From the NCBI GenBank assembly GCA_013151235.1, contig JAADIO010000046.1:1-64000 (forward strand): DNA of 64,000 bases, given 5' to 3'. The notes under the pieces are model-generated. The model did no database searches and was not told the DNA's origin. It worked only from the letters and a program-made list of their open reading frames with translations. Position 1 is the first letter of the stretch, and each line of letters begins with the position of its first letter. Source of the DNA: Deltaproteobacteria bacterium (GTDB taxonomy: Bacteria; CG2-30-53-67). Both the position numbers and the translations under genes were made by a program. This document shows positions 27,898 to 37,394 of the stretch, one piece after another.

Positions 27898-28075
27898 GAT
27901 GAAGTCGTAAAAAGTCATTTTCCGGATTCCGTTCATGGTTCGACAAGCTTCCGAGCATGGTGAGCTTGCCGAACCACACGAACGGAATATCAATGACTTA
28001 CACCGTTCGCCCTGAGCACGCCTGTCCTGAGCTGGTCGAAGGGTCGAAGGGTCGAACGGATTTTACGAGACCATC
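27898..28075 (+). repeat. MITE-like dispersed repeat, copy B (178 bp)
   Basis: It starts GATGAAGTCGTAAAAAGTCA and ends in TTTTACGAGACCATC, imperfect terminal inverted repeats. The interior has TTCCGTTCATGGTTCGACA, a GACTTACACCGTTCGCCC block and repeated GGTCGAAGG units. No coding capacity. The same blocks appear inverted in the copy at 51636. Confidence 0.85.
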
Positions 28076-28154
28076 ATTTTTGCGTGCATACGTAAGAAAT
28101 ATTCAATATCAAGAGGTTATGGCCGTTGTTCACGAAAGGCGGAATCCTTTTCCC

Positions 28155-28184
28155 TTGACAGTAAACCGGTGGTATTGGTAGTTT
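28155..28184 (+). promoter_or_regulatory. Isolated promoter-like sequence upstream of hrcA
   Basis: TTGACA 28155-28160 and TAGTTT 28179-28184, with an 18-base spacer. It could be a second, distal hrcA promoter or drive a short untranslated RNA; no terminator follows it. Confidence 0.35.
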
Positions 28185-28279
28185 ATGGCCTGTTCCCGAC
28201 TTCGGGATGGAGACCGTTTGCAAAGGATGATCCTTCCCCGAAAGACAGGTATGGCTTTGCCGGTCTTTCCGATGAAAGA

Positions 28280-28309
28280 TTGACTTGCCGGGTCCTCCAA
28301 GTGTAGAAT
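28280..28309 (+). promoter_or_regulatory. hrcA operon promoter, sigma-70 type
   Basis: TTGACT 28280-28285 and TAGAAT 28304-28309, 18 bases apart, end about 36 bases before the hrcA ATG. It resembles neither a sigma-32 promoter nor a CIRCE-controlled one. Confidence 0.5.
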
Positions 28310-28345
28310 AAATAAAAGTTAATCCGATTATTGCAGAGTCTGATT

Positions 28346-29377
28346 ATGGCACTTAATCCGAGGACGGAGGAAGTTCTTTTTACATTGGTACGGCACTATA
28401 TTGAATCGGGCGGGCCTGTTTCATCCGGAACGGTTGTGCAACAATCCGGCCTGAACCTTAGTCCGGCAACGATCCGGAACATCCTGGCGCTGCTCAATGA
28501 GCAGGGGTACCTGATGCAGCCCCATACCTCGGCCGGGCGGGTCCCGACGGATGTGGGATACCGGGCCTACGTGGACCACCTGATGGGCTGTTCGGGCCTT
28601 TCTGCGGAGGACGCATCCAGGATTGATCATCGCTATGGTCCTTCCGGAGAAGGAAAGGTGCTGGGGATGTTGCTGCAGGAAACTTCACAGATTCTTTCCG
28701 AATTCTCGCACTCCATCGGCTTGGTCCTGGCTCCGAAAATGACAGATGTCCGATACAACCATATGAAGTTCATCCGAATGGGAGACTGTGAAATTCTTGC
28801 CGTCCTGGTTTCTCAATCGGGGATTCTGCAAAGTCGGGTGATCCGTTCCGATGCAGGGTTGTCGCAGGAGGAACTGGACGAGATGACCCAGGTCCTCAAC
28901 CGGGAACTTCGCGGCCTGACTTTGCTGGAGGCGCGCCGCAGGATTATTCGGAAGATGGAAAAGGATATGCATGTTTATCGGACGCTCCTGAAAAAGGTTT
29001 TTCTGATGTCCGAGATCAGCGAACCGGAATCATTGCAGAATCAGCTTTATCTTGAAGGAGCGCCCAGGCTTCTGGAACACCCTGAATTCGCAGAAAACAT
29101 TGAGAAAATGAAAATTGTTTTTCAGGCCTTCACAAAGAAAACGAACCTGATCAAACTGCTTGACCGGAGTATGGATGCCGAGGGTGTCCTGGTCTATATC
29201 GGTTCGGAAAACCGTCATCGGATGTTGGAGGATTGTACGGTGGTGACGGCAACTTATAAATGTAATGGCCGTCCGATGGGAACACTCGGTGTCATTGGTC
29301 CCAAACGAATGGATTATTCCAGGGTCATTCCGGTGGTGGACTATACATCGAAACTTCTCAGCCGCTTTATCCATTGA
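28346..29377 (+). CDS. hrcA: Heat-inducible transcription repressor HrcA
   Basis: A 343-residue repressor that normally binds CIRCE operators at groESL and dnaK loci and is kept active by GroEL. The N-terminal winged helix reads YIESGGPVSSGTVVQQSGLNLSPATIRN. PHTSAGRVPTDVGYRAYVD is the family signature, and the C-terminal half is the GAF-like dimerisation region. ATG 28346 fits homologue starts although its ribosome site is weak. It leads hrcA-grpE-dnaK-dnaJ. Confidence 0.95.
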   Translation: MALNPRTEEVLFTLVRHYIESGGPVSSGTVVQQSGLNLSPATIRNILALLNEQGYLMQPHTSAGRVPTDVGYRAYVDHLMGCSGLSAEDASRIDHRYGPSGEGKVLGMLLQETSQILSEFSHSIGLVLAPKMTDVRYNHMKFIRMGDCEILAVLVSQSGILQSRVIRSDAGLSQEELDEMTQVLNRELRGLTLLEARRRIIRKMEKDMHVYRTLLKKVFLMSEISEPESLQNQLYLEGAPRLLEHPEFAENIEKMKIVFQAFTKKTNLIKLLDRSMDAEGVLVYIGSENRHRMLEDCTVVTATYKCNGRPMGTLGVIGPKRMDYSRVIPVVDYTSKLLSRFIH

Positions 29378-29461
29378 CAGGATCGCAAAGGAGCATACAG
29401 TAATATCCGTTCGGACGCGTCCCTCAAAAAGCGGATGCGATTCAAGGGAGAATGCAAAAAG

Positions 29462-30082
29462 ATGTCGAAGCACAAGAGAAAGGATCAGAAAAACCGGACT
29501 CCGGGGCAGGATGTGGTCGACGAATCGAAGGTCGCATCCCCGGAAGAATCAGGAGGAGCGAAAGGGACGAAAATGCCGGAATTATCGGAAGAGAGCCCCG
29601 AACTCACTCAGGCAAGGCGGGAAGTCCGTGAAAACTATGACCGGTTCCTCCGTGTTGCCGCGGAATTTGAGAATTATAAAAAACGGGTGGAGAAAGAAAA
29701 GTCGGATCTGGTCAAGTACGCTAACGAAGGTCTGATCAAGGATCTTTTGGGGGTGATAGACAACCTGGAGCGGGCACTGGAGCAGGCGGAACAGAACGTT
29801 CAGGCGGAAAGCCTTGTGGAAGGGATCGGGATGATCCTGAAGCTGATGAAGGATACCCTCGGGAAACACGGCGTGACGGAGATTCATGCATTAGGGGAAA
29901 CGTTTAATCCGAATCTTCACGAAGCCATGATGCACGAAGCGACGGATGAACATGCCGAGAATACGGTAATTGACGAATTTCAGAAAGGTTATGTCTTGAA
30001 GGATCGTCTCTTGCGGCCGTCCCTGGTAAAGGTGTCGAAGAAAAGTCCCGATAAGGCGGACGTGGGCGCTGCGGAAGAATAG
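29462..30082 (+). CDS. grpE: Nucleotide exchange factor GrpE
   Basis: A 206-residue DnaK exchange factor. The first 55 residues are charged and disordered; a long coiled coil follows (RENYDRFLRVAAEFENYKKRVEKEK). The C-terminal beta-domain ends with FNPNLHEAMMHEATDEHAENTVIDEFQKGYVLKDRLLRPSLVKVSKK, matching the family signature. ATG 29462 follows AAGGGAGA at about 11 bases; an upstream ATG at 29435 has no ribosome site. Confidence 0.95.
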   Translation: MSKHKRKDQKNRTPGQDVVDESKVASPEESGGAKGTKMPELSEESPELTQARREVRENYDRFLRVAAEFENYKKRVEKEKSDLVKYANEGLIKDLLGVIDNLERALEQAEQNVQAESLVEGIGMILKLMKDTLGKHGVTEIHALGETFNPNLHEAMMHEATDEHAENTVIDEFQKGYVLKDRLLRPSLVKVSKKSPDKADVGAAEE

Positions 30083-30136
30083 AGATGGGCTGAAAAGCGG
30101 ATGTCCGCGCGCAACTCCTATAAGGAGAAAATCACT

Positions 30137-31999
30137 ATGGGTAAAGTCATCGGTGTGGATTTGGGGACCACGAATTCCTGTGTCGCTGTTCTGGAGGGGA
30201 GAGAACCGAAGGTGATTGAGAGCGCGGAGGGGAACCGTACCACACCTTCCATGGTTGCCTTTACGGAAAGCGGAGAACGACTGGTCGGACAGGTGGCCAA
30301 ACGGCAGGCGGTGACCAATCCGGAAAACACCGTCTTTTCGGTCAAGCGGTTTATCGGGCGGAAGCATCTTTCCATGGAGGTTCAGAAGGCGGCCGAGGAT
30401 CTTCCCTTTCAGCTCAAAGAGGCGCCCAATGGCGATGTCCAGGTCAGCATCCGGGGGAAGGAGTACAGCCCCCCCGAAATTTCCGCCATGGTTTTGCAGA
30501 AGCTGAAACAGACGGCTGAGGACTATTTCGGTGAACCGATCTCCGAAGCGGTGATTACCGTTCCGGCCTATTTTAATGACAGTCAACGTCAGGCCACCAA
30601 AGATGCCGGCCGGATTGCGGGTCTCGATGTCCTGCGGATTATTAATGAACCGACGGCGGCCTCCCTGGCCTACGGCCTGGAGAAAAAACGGGATGAATTA
30701 GTTGCCGTCTATGATCTTGGCGGGGGCACTTTTGATATCTCCATCCTGGAGATCGGGGAGGGGGTCATCGAGGTCAAGGCGACCAATGGGGATACCTATC
30801 TCGGAGGAGAGGATTTTGATCTGCGTGTGATTGATTATCTCGCTGCGGAATTCAAGAAAGATCAGGGAATTGACCTTCGACGTGACAAAATGGCGTTACA
30901 ACGCCTGAAGGAGGGAGCGGAAAAGGCCAAGATCGAACTCTCCGCAACCACAGAGACGGAAATCAATCTTCCTTTTATTACGGCCGACGCAACCGGTCCG
31001 AAACATCTGAATATCAAGCTCACCCGGGCGAAATTGGAAGACCTGGTTCGGGATTTTGTGGAGCGCACCGTTGCACCCTGCAAGCAGGCCATGGAAGATG
31101 CGGGGGTTGAGCCTGAGGAGATTGATGAGGTCATTCTGGTGGGGGGACAGATCCGGATGCCTTTGGTGCAGGTAACGGTCGAAAGAATTTTTGGGAAGAA
31201 GCCGTTGAAAGGGGTGAATCCCGATGAGGTTGTCGCCGCCGGTGCGGCGATCCAGGGCGGTGTCTTAAAGGGCGATGTGGAAGACATGCTCCTGCTGGAT
31301 GTGACTCCGCTCTCCCTGGGAATCGAAACCGTTGGTGGTGTGTTTACGAAACTGATCGGCCGGAATACGACGATTCCCACGAAAAAAAGTCAGGTCTTTT
31401 CAACGGCTTCCGACAATCAGCCTGCCGTCAGTGTCCATGTGTTGCAGGGAGAACGGGACATGGCCGAGGACAATAAATCCCTCGGCCGATTTGAACTGGT
31501 GGGGATTCCTCCGGCGCCGCGCGGGGTTCCGCAGATTGAAGTCACCTTTGATATTGATGCAAACGGGATTGTCCATGTTTCGGCGAAGGACAAGGGGACC
31601 GGCAAGGAACAATCGATCAAACTGACGGCCTCCAGCGGACTGTCGGAAGAAGAAATCCGGAAATTGATCCGGGATGCCGAAGCCCACCAGCAGGAAGATG
31701 CCCGCCGCAAAGAGTTAGCGGATACACGGCATGCCTGTGAATCTCTGATTTACAATACGGAGCGTTCTTTGAGGGAATACTATGACAAAATCGATCCGGA
31801 TGATCGTTCGTCGATTGAAGAGTCTCTGGCGAAGGCAAAAGAAGTTGTGCAGGGGGATGATGCCGTGCTGATTCGTAAGGCGACGGACGGGTTAAGTAAA
31901 AGCTCTTATAAGTTTGTCGAACAGATTTATCGGAATCCTTCCGTGTCCGAAGGACCGGACCTGCAGGACCATCCCTCGGATGAAACCGTGACCTCTTAA
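30137..31999 (+). CDS. dnaK: Chaperone Hsp70, DnaK
   Basis: A 620-residue Hsp70. The N-terminal ATPase has [30 protein letters not shown] and [13 protein letters not shown]. The [19 protein letters not shown] linker leads into the substrate-binding domain. The tail ends in [13 protein letters not shown] rather than the usual acidic EEV motif, which is mildly unusual. TAAGGAG precedes ATG 30137. It works with GrpE and the DnaJ downstream, and perhaps with the J-TPR protein at 18840. Confidence 0.97.
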   Translation: MGKVIGVDLGTTNSCVAVLEGREPKVIESAEGNRTTPSMVAFTESGERLVGQVAKRQAVTNPENTVFSVKRFIGRKHLSMEVQKAAEDLPFQLKEAPNGDVQVSIRGKEYSPPEISAMVLQKLKQTAEDYFGEPISEAVITVPAYFNDSQRQATKDAGRIAGLDVLRIINEPTAASLAYGLEKKRDELVAVYDLGGGTFDISILEIGEGVIEVKATNGDTYLGGEDFDLRVIDYLAAEFKKDQGIDLRRDKMALQRLKEGAEKAKIELSATTETEINLPFITADATGPKHLNIKLTRAKLEDLVRDFVERTVAPCKQAMEDAGVEPEEIDEVILVGGQIRMPLVQVTVERIFGKKPLKGVNPDEVVAAGAAIQGGVLKGDVEDMLLLDVTPLSLGIETVGGVFTKLIGRNTTIPTKKSQVFSTASDNQPAVSVHVLQGERDMAEDNKSLGRFELVGIPPAPRGVPQIEVTFDIDANGIVHVSAKDKGTGKEQSIKLTASSGLSEEEIRKLIRDAEAHQQEDARRKELADTRHACESLIYNTERSLREYYDKIDPDDRSSIEESLAKAKEVVQGDDAVLIRKATDGLSKSSYKFVEQIYRNPSVSEGPDLQDHPSDETVTS

Positions 32000-32053
32000 T
32001 ATTATCTATCAAAATCCGTATACGATCTGATGTAGCGGGTAAAAGAGAAGTGA

Positions 32054-33178
32054 ATGTCTATGGCTGCAAAAAAAGATTATTATGAAGTTCTGGACGTGAA
32101 TTCGAATGCGACCGATGCGGAAATCAAGAAGGCCTATCGGCGCCTTGCATTAAAGTATCATCCCGACAAGAATCCGGACAACCGGGAGGCGGAGGAACGT
32201 TTCAAAGAACTGAGCGAGGCCTATGAGGTTCTTTCCGATCCGCAAAAACGGGCGACCTACGACCAGTTTGGTCACACCATGAATGCGGAAGGCTTCGGAG
32301 GGTTCCGCACGGAGGGGTTTGGCGGTTTTGGAGATGTTTTTGGAGACATCTTTAGTGATTTTTTCGGAGGGGCGGGGGCTTCGGCCTCCCGTACACGGCG
32401 TCCGCAGCGGGGCGCAGACCTCCGGTATACTCTGGAAATTGATTTTGAACAGGCCATGACCGGTCTGGAAACGCGTATTGAAATTCCCCGGATGGAAGTC
32501 TGCGGGGAGTGCCGGGGGACGCGGAGTGAGGGAGGGCGCCCTCCTGATCCTTGCTCCACCTGTCACGGCAGTGGGCAGGTTCGTTATCAGCAGGGGTTCT
32601 TCAGTATCAGCCGAACCTGCAGTCAATGCGGCGGAGAGGGCGTGATCATTACGCGTCCCTGCCGGAAATGCCGTGGCACAGGGCAGGTTCGTGCGACACG
32701 GGAAACGACCGTCAAAATTCCCGCGGGAGTTGAGACCGGGACCCGCCTACGACTAAGTGGGGAGGGAGAGGCGGGCATCCACAACGGCCCCCGGGGGGAC
32801 CTCTATGTCGTGATCCGTGTGCGGGATCATCCCTTCTTCACCCGGGAAGAATACGATCTCCTCTGTGAGGTTCCGATCAGTTTTGTCCAGGCGGCACTGG
32901 GGGCCGAGATTGAAGTTCCCATGCTCTCCGGGAAGGAGCGGATTGAGATTGCCCCCGGCACGCAGAGCGGGACGGTGCATGTGATGAAGGGGAAGGGATT
33001 CCCGTATCTGCATGGCCGAGGCGTGGGAGATCAGCGCATTACCATTCAGGTAGAGACACCGACACATCTGAACACGAAACAGCGTGAGCTTCTGGAAGAA
33101 TTTGCACGAATCAGCGGAGAGGATGTACACCCCATCAGCCGGAGTTTTTTGGAAAAGGTGAAGTCTCTTTTCGGGTAA
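32054..33178 (+). CDS. dnaJ: Chaperone DnaJ, type I with zinc centre
   Basis: A 374-residue co-chaperone. The J domain has HPD (KYHPDKNPD, near residue 35), followed by a Gly/Phe-rich segment (residues 80-110). Four zinc-binding repeats are intact: [23 protein letters not shown] and CRKCRGTG. The C-terminal substrate-binding domains contain [32 protein letters not shown] 32060 is an alternative start. It follows dnaK by 54 bases. Confidence 0.97.
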   Translation: MSMAAKKDYYEVLDVNSNATDAEIKKAYRRLALKYHPDKNPDNREAEERFKELSEAYEVLSDPQKRATYDQFGHTMNAEGFGGFRTEGFGGFGDVFGDIFSDFFGGAGASASRTRRPQRGADLRYTLEIDFEQAMTGLETRIEIPRMEVCGECRGTRSEGGRPPDPCSTCHGSGQVRYQQGFFSISRTCSQCGGEGVIITRPCRKCRGTGQVRATRETTVKIPAGVETGTRLRLSGEGEAGIHNGPRGDLYVVIRVRDHPFFTREEYDLLCEVPISFVQAALGAEIEVPMLSGKERIEIAPGTQSGTVHVMKGKGFPYLHGRGVGDQRITIQVETPTHLNTKQRELLEEFARISGEDVHPISRSFLEKVKSLFG

Positions 33179-33307
33179 TCTCTTCTGCTGGACTCTTCTC
33201 CCGTTCCCTTGTCTTCCGGGTTACTGTTCATGATTCCAGAGCGGTCATCCCTCTCCGGGGGTGGGGTGCGGAGAGCCGGTGCGAGGTGTGAGATCGGACA
33301 TCCGTCT

Positions 33308-34069
33308 GTGCGATATTTTTTTGTAAAACCGGATGATGTGACGGCATCAGGGTTGGTGTTGCAGCAGGAGGTCGCTCACTATCTTCGTCATGTTCTGCGT
33401 AAGCGTCCGGGAGATCTCCTTCACGTTTCGGATGGTGTTGTCGCAGTCTACCGTGTCGTCATCGAGGGGTTCACAAAAGAGGAAGTCCGCTGCCGAATCA
33501 AGGAGCAATCCCCTCTTCCTGATCCGCCGTCCCCCCGAATACAGCTTCTCACGTCGTTGCCCAAGGGGAATCGAATGGACTGGCTGGTGCAGAAATCAAC
33601 CGAGGTCGGCGTTGCGGAGATCAAGCCGGTGTCCATGAAGCGTTCGGTCCGGGAAATCACTTCGAAAAAGTTGGATCACTGGATGCGCCGATGGGCAAAG
33701 ATCGCCGGAGCGGCCGCCGGTCAATCTGGTCGTGCGGAAGTTCCGGTATTGCATGCCCCGCGGCCCTTTTCGGAGGTTTTGTCTTCTCTGAAAGATGTTT
33801 CCCTGAAGTTCTTTGCGGATCCGGAAGAGGGGAGGACCTTCTATGACCGGTTCACCCGTATGCCGTTGCCCCGAAGGATCGCCATTGTTGTGGGCCCGGA
33901 AGGGGGGATGACGAATGAGGAAAAGGAACTCCTTCAGCAAAATGGTTTTGCATCCCTTACGCTCGGTCATACAATCCTCCGGGTCGAAACGGCAGGTATC
34001 CTGGCCGTCGCCCTGGCCCGATACGAGTGGCAGCGGAGAGAGCCGTCCCGGGGAAAATTGTCATTATGA
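33308..34069 (+). CDS. rsmE: 16S rRNA (uracil-1498-N3)-methyltransferase
   Basis: A SPOUT-family methyltransferase of 253 residues from GTG 33308, where the family N-terminus (here VRYFFV) begins. An N-terminal PUA-like domain precedes the knotted SAM-binding domain with VGPEGGMTNEEKELL and TLGHTILRVETAGILAVALARYEW. It methylates U1498 of 16S rRNA in the decoding region. The frame could start earlier at ATG 33230, which would add 26 residues not seen in the family. Linkage to dnaJ is common. Confidence 0.9.
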   Translation: MRYFFVKPDDVTASGLVLQQEVAHYLRHVLRKRPGDLLHVSDGVVAVYRVVIEGFTKEEVRCRIKEQSPLPDPPSPRIQLLTSLPKGNRMDWLVQKSTEVGVAEIKPVSMKRSVREITSKKLDHWMRRWAKIAGAAAGQSGRAEVPVLHAPRPFSEVLSSLKDVSLKFFADPEEGRTFYDRFTRMPLPRRIAIVVGPEGGMTNEEKELLQQNGFASLTLGHTILRVETAGILAVALARYEWQRREPSRGKLSL

Positions 34070-35244
34070 AATATTTTTCTTTCAAGGTCCTCTACATCAG
34101 TGTTTTTGCTCCGTCGATTCTCTATCTCCTGACCTTGCCTTATCTTGAGCACTTCCTTCAGCAGGCCCTGACCCGGGAGATCCGGAAGAACATGATCCGT
34201 CATGAACTTACTCTTATGGAAGGGAAAACCAGTCTTTACGAGGAAGTGAACCGCAACGTTTCCGAGACGCTGAAGAAGAGCTATGCAATCCGTGCCGGGC
34301 TGGAGGTTCGGGTACGGATCGTGGATGAAAATGATAACGTAATTTATCCTTATTATGAGTATCTCCTGTTTACGTTACATGTGCAGAAGGAAAAGGGTGT
34401 TGGTACGGCCGGTGCCCTGTTTGATGCCAAAGGTTTTGCCCGGCGCAGGGAGCCGTCCGAGGTGGAAGATTTTCTCCAGGCTTTCTCTGATTATTTCCGG
34501 GGGATGACGGTAACGGTCTCCGCGAAGATCCCCGTGACTTCCTGGATCGGGAGCGGAACGCTGCTCCTTTACATTGCCTTGACATTGTTCCTTCTCTCTC
34601 TTTATTATCGGCGTACCTCCGCCCGGGAAGAAAAGCGGCTTCGGGAAATTACCGAGAGCCTGGAAGCGGAGAAACGAACGGCATCGCAGATCGAGTCGGA
34701 ACTGCATGTCGCCCGGAATCGCTTACAGGAGATCCAGTCGCAGGAAGAGGAATGGCTGAAAGAGGTCGAACGTCTCGAAGGAGAAAAACATTCCCTGGAG
34801 GATGAACTTCTGGATACACTTGAGCAGACGGAAGAGCAGAAAGAGATCATTGGGGAACTGAAGAATCAGGTAATTAAGAAGGCAGGGAAAAAGTCCAAAG
34901 GCGTTAAAGAGGAAGAGGCGCTTTCCAGCCGGTTTTCGAAACTCTATAGAAATCTGGAGTTTGATCGGAAAGCGTTGGAAGACCTGGTGCGGCTTGGAAG
35001 CAAAGACCGGCAGTTACAGGCCGAGGAGATTTTGAAACGGCTCAATGACAAGGATCCGAGTCTGAAAGTTCGCAGAAAAATTGCCGGGATAGAGAAGTGT
35101 GACGCCTATGAACTCGGGTTTGGTTCTTCCGGACGGATCTATTATCTTGCCGCCCGGAACGGAAAATACCGTATCCTCCGTATCGGGACCAAGACCAGTC
35201 AGAGCAAGGATCTGGCCTATCTCCAGGGAATGCGGAAATCGTAA
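34066..35244 (+). CDS. Membrane-anchored coiled-coil protein with a possible RelE-like C-terminal domain
   Basis: A 392-residue protein that I cannot assign. Topology: membrane helix at residues 6-26, periplasmic domain at 30-155 (PAS/CACHE-sized, with VRVRIVDENDNVIYPYY), second membrane helix at 160-181, coiled coil at 184-275, and a compact C-terminus at 310-392. The last block, YELGFGSSGRIYYLAARNGKYRILRIGTKTSQSKDL, resembles the end of RelE/HigB-fold proteins, though key catalytic residues cannot be judged. It overlaps rsmE by ATGA. The domain order suggests a sensor with a cytoplasmic effector end. Confidence 0.55.
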   Translation: MKYFSFKVLYISVFAPSILYLLTLPYLEHFLQQALTREIRKNMIRHELTLMEGKTSLYEEVNRNVSETLKKSYAIRAGLEVRVRIVDENDNVIYPYYEYLLFTLHVQKEKGVGTAGALFDAKGFARRREPSEVEDFLQAFSDYFRGMTVTVSAKIPVTSWIGSGTLLLYIALTLFLLSLYYRRTSAREEKRLREITESLEAEKRTASQIESELHVARNRLQEIQSQEEEWLKEVERLEGEKHSLEDELLDTLEQTEEQKEIIGELKNQVIKKAGKKSKGVKEEEALSSRFSKLYRNLEFDRKALEDLVRLGSKDRQLQAEEILKRLNDKDPSLKVRRKIAGIEKCDAYELGFGSSGRIYYLAARNGKYRILRIGTKTSQSKDLAYLQGMRKS

Positions 35245-35248
35245 CCGA

Positions 35249-36633
35249 TCAGGGCCGCTCAGTCGATGATTCGGTCACCTCCCGGATGGCCGATTTGGTG
35301 ACGGCCACGGTTTCCATGATCTCGTCCGGGGTGATGCAGAGCGGCGGCATGAGGACGATCACATCTCCCAGCGGACGGATCATCAATCCCCTCTTTCGGG
35401 CGGCCAGGATCACCCGGTGTCCGATCCTCTCTCCGGGAGGATAGGGTGCCTTCGTGGCCCGGTCCCGCACCAGTTCGATTCCAACCATGAACCCTTTTCT
35501 TCGAATCTCACCCACGTGAAGACAGGTCGTTAACTTTTCCAGTTCTTCCGCCAGTAAACGGATCTTTCCCTGAAGTTTTTCCAGGATTTTTTCCGTATTG
35601 AAAATGTCAAGATTCGCCAAGGCGGCGGCACAGGCCAGCGGGTTTCCGGTATAGGTGTGTCCGTGAAAAAAGGTCTTGAATTCTTCGTAGCGGCCGAGAA
35701 AGGCATCGTAGATCTCTTGGGAGCCAGGGTGGCAGCGAGAGGAAGTACCCCGCCGGTAATCCCCTTGGCCATGCAGAGAAGGTCCGGTTCGACCTCCTCC
35801 TGTTCACAGGCGAAGAGGGTCCCGGTCCTTCCGAAGCCGGTGGCCACTTCGTCGGTGATCATCAGGATGTTGAAACGATCACAGATTTCCCGGACACGTT
35901 TCAGATAACCCGTCGGTGCCGTGATCATCCCTGCGGCGCCCTGCACCAGCGGTTCGATGATCAACGCTGCGATTTTCTCCTGCTCCCGTGAGACCTGTTC
36001 TTCAAGTTGGTCGGCGCAGGCCAGTCGACAGGAAGGAAACTCCCGTTCTAGTGGGCAGCGGTAGCAGTACGGAGAGGGAGCGAAGGAGCAGGAAAAAAGG
36101 AGAGGACGAAAAATCTCATGAAAGAGCGAGATCCCTCCGACACTGACCGAACCGAGGGTGTCTCCATGATAGGAGTTGGTGAGCGCCATGAATCGTGTTT
36201 TTCGGTTTTCCTTCCCTTCCGTATGCCGGAAATACTGGAAGGCCATCTTCAGGGCGATCTCCACGGCGGTGGAACCGCTGTCTGAATAAAAAACCTTCTT
36301 CAGGGAGCTTGGCGTGATGGCCACCAGTCGTTCCGCCAGCTCGATGGCGGGGACATTGGACAGACCGAGCAAGGTGGAGTGAGAGACCCGGTCGATCTGT
36401 GCCTTGACGGCTTCATCAATCTCTTTTTTACGGTGTCCATGCACATTGACCCAGAGGGAGGAAACCCCGTCGATATATCGGTGCCCTTCGATATCGATCA
36501 GGACGGCCCCCTCTGCGCGGTCGATAATGACCGGTTCCTCCTCGGCATATTCCTGCATCTGGGTAAACGGATGCCAGAGAAATTTCCGGTCCTTGTCTTT
36601 TAATTGTGCGAAGGTGTCTTGTTGCGGATTCAT
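35249..36633 (-). pseudogene. bioA: Adenosylmethionine-8-amino-7-oxononanoate aminotransferase, one frameshift
   Basis: A PLP enzyme of biotin synthesis. The first frame runs from 36633 with WHPFTQMQEY, DGVSSLWVNVHGH, YHGDTLGSVSVGG, ITDEVATGFGRTG and the Lys of MAKGITGG. It then loses frame at 35719-35721. Shifting one base restores EIYDAFLGRYEEFKTFFHGHTYTGNPLACAAALANLDIF and runs to 35249. Adding one C to the CCC tract on the coding strand gives about 461 residues, normal length. As with trpB, an error in a short homopolymer is the simplest cause. No other bio genes are nearby. Confidence 0.92.
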
Positions 36634-36776
36634 TCAGTTTCTCCCGGTGCGGAAAGATGCCGGTGAGGGAAAGGGCATCCGTCGATGATGATCATATTGA
36701 TGATACAAGATCTCTATGATAAAATGAAACAAGCAGAAGAGCAATAGTGAAGTGATCAACTTCCGGAGCAAAGGTG

Positions 36777-37331
36777 ATGGCAAAGACGAATCCGGTACCC
36801 GGGATGAAGAGGTTCTTTCGGAAACTAACCCTCCGCTGTTTTAATGAACTGCTGATTAAAAACCGGATTGCCGTCGACTATCTTTCGAGTCTCCTCGCCC
36901 GTTTCGCCGGGACCGACGAGCTCTACAAGATCCGGAATGTTGCGGGCAAGAAACTGGAATATCTGATCGACTTCATGATGGAAATACAGGACACCCGGGA
37001 CTTGTCGACGGAGCGGTTCAGTCCCTTCCGGGAAAGAGAGATCAAGCAGCATATCGGAGACTACACCCTTTTCATGACGGGAATCTTCCGGGATTTTGTG
37101 ACCCACCGTTCCGCCATGACGTATTTTACCAGTCAGGGGAAACTCTCCTACGCCTCCGTTTCCGATTTCGACCGGATTGCGGACCGGGAGGAGTCGGACA
37201 TCTTTAAAGATCTTTCCATGAGTTTTGAAGATTACGCCTTTGTCCTCGACTACATGAAAAAGGTTCACTTCAAGGATGCACAGGTTCTGGGTCCTTACCG
37301 GGCTGGTCTCCAACGGCTGGATGAGTGGTAG
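36777..37331 (+). CDS. Small protein of unknown function
   Basis: A 184-residue protein with no recognised domain. It is mostly helical and charged, without a signal peptide or membrane helix. The first 30 residues are basic (MKRFFRKLTLRCFNELLIKNR), and the middle has FREREIKQHIGDYTLFMTGIFRDFVTHRS. GGAG lies 8 bases before ATG 36777. It is transcribed alone between bioA (divergent) and a terminator shared with the next gene. Confidence 0.6.
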   Translation: MAKTNPVPGMKRFFRKLTLRCFNELLIKNRIAVDYLSSLLARFAGTDELYKIRNVAGKKLEYLIDFMMEIQDTRDLSTERFSPFREREIKQHIGDYTLFMTGIFRDFVTHRSAMTYFTSQGKLSYASVSDFDRIADREESDIFKDLSMSFEDYAFVLDYMKKVHFKDAQVLGPYRAGLQRLDEW

Positions 37332-37348
37332 GAAAAATCGGAAAAATT

Positions 37349-37382
37349 AAAAAGCCCCGCCTTCAAGGCGGGGCTTTTTTTT
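37349..37382. terminator. Bidirectional intrinsic terminator
   Basis: AAAAAGCCCCGCC, a short loop and GGCGGGGC followed by eight T form a strong hairpin with A and T runs on both sides. It serves the plus-strand gene ending at 37331 and the minus-strand gene ending at 37395. Confidence 0.93.
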
Positions 37383-37394
37383 GTGGAATGGGCG

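Larger units (their letters stand above)
27815..28345. other. Gene-free interval between der and hrcA
   Basis: It contains the longest copy of the MITE-like repeat (27898-28075), an isolated promoter-like pair at 28155-28184, a small TCCCGA-CT-TCGGGA hairpin near 28193-28208 and the hrcA promoter. The open frame at 27957-28181 comes from the repeat and is not a gene. No CIRCE element was seen. Confidence 0.75.

Noticed and set aside
27957-28181. Open frame of 74 codons with a VRPEHACPELVEGSKG-type sequence
   Set aside because: It is read from the MITE-like repeat; the same peptide type arises wherever the repeat is translated, and there is no ribosome site.
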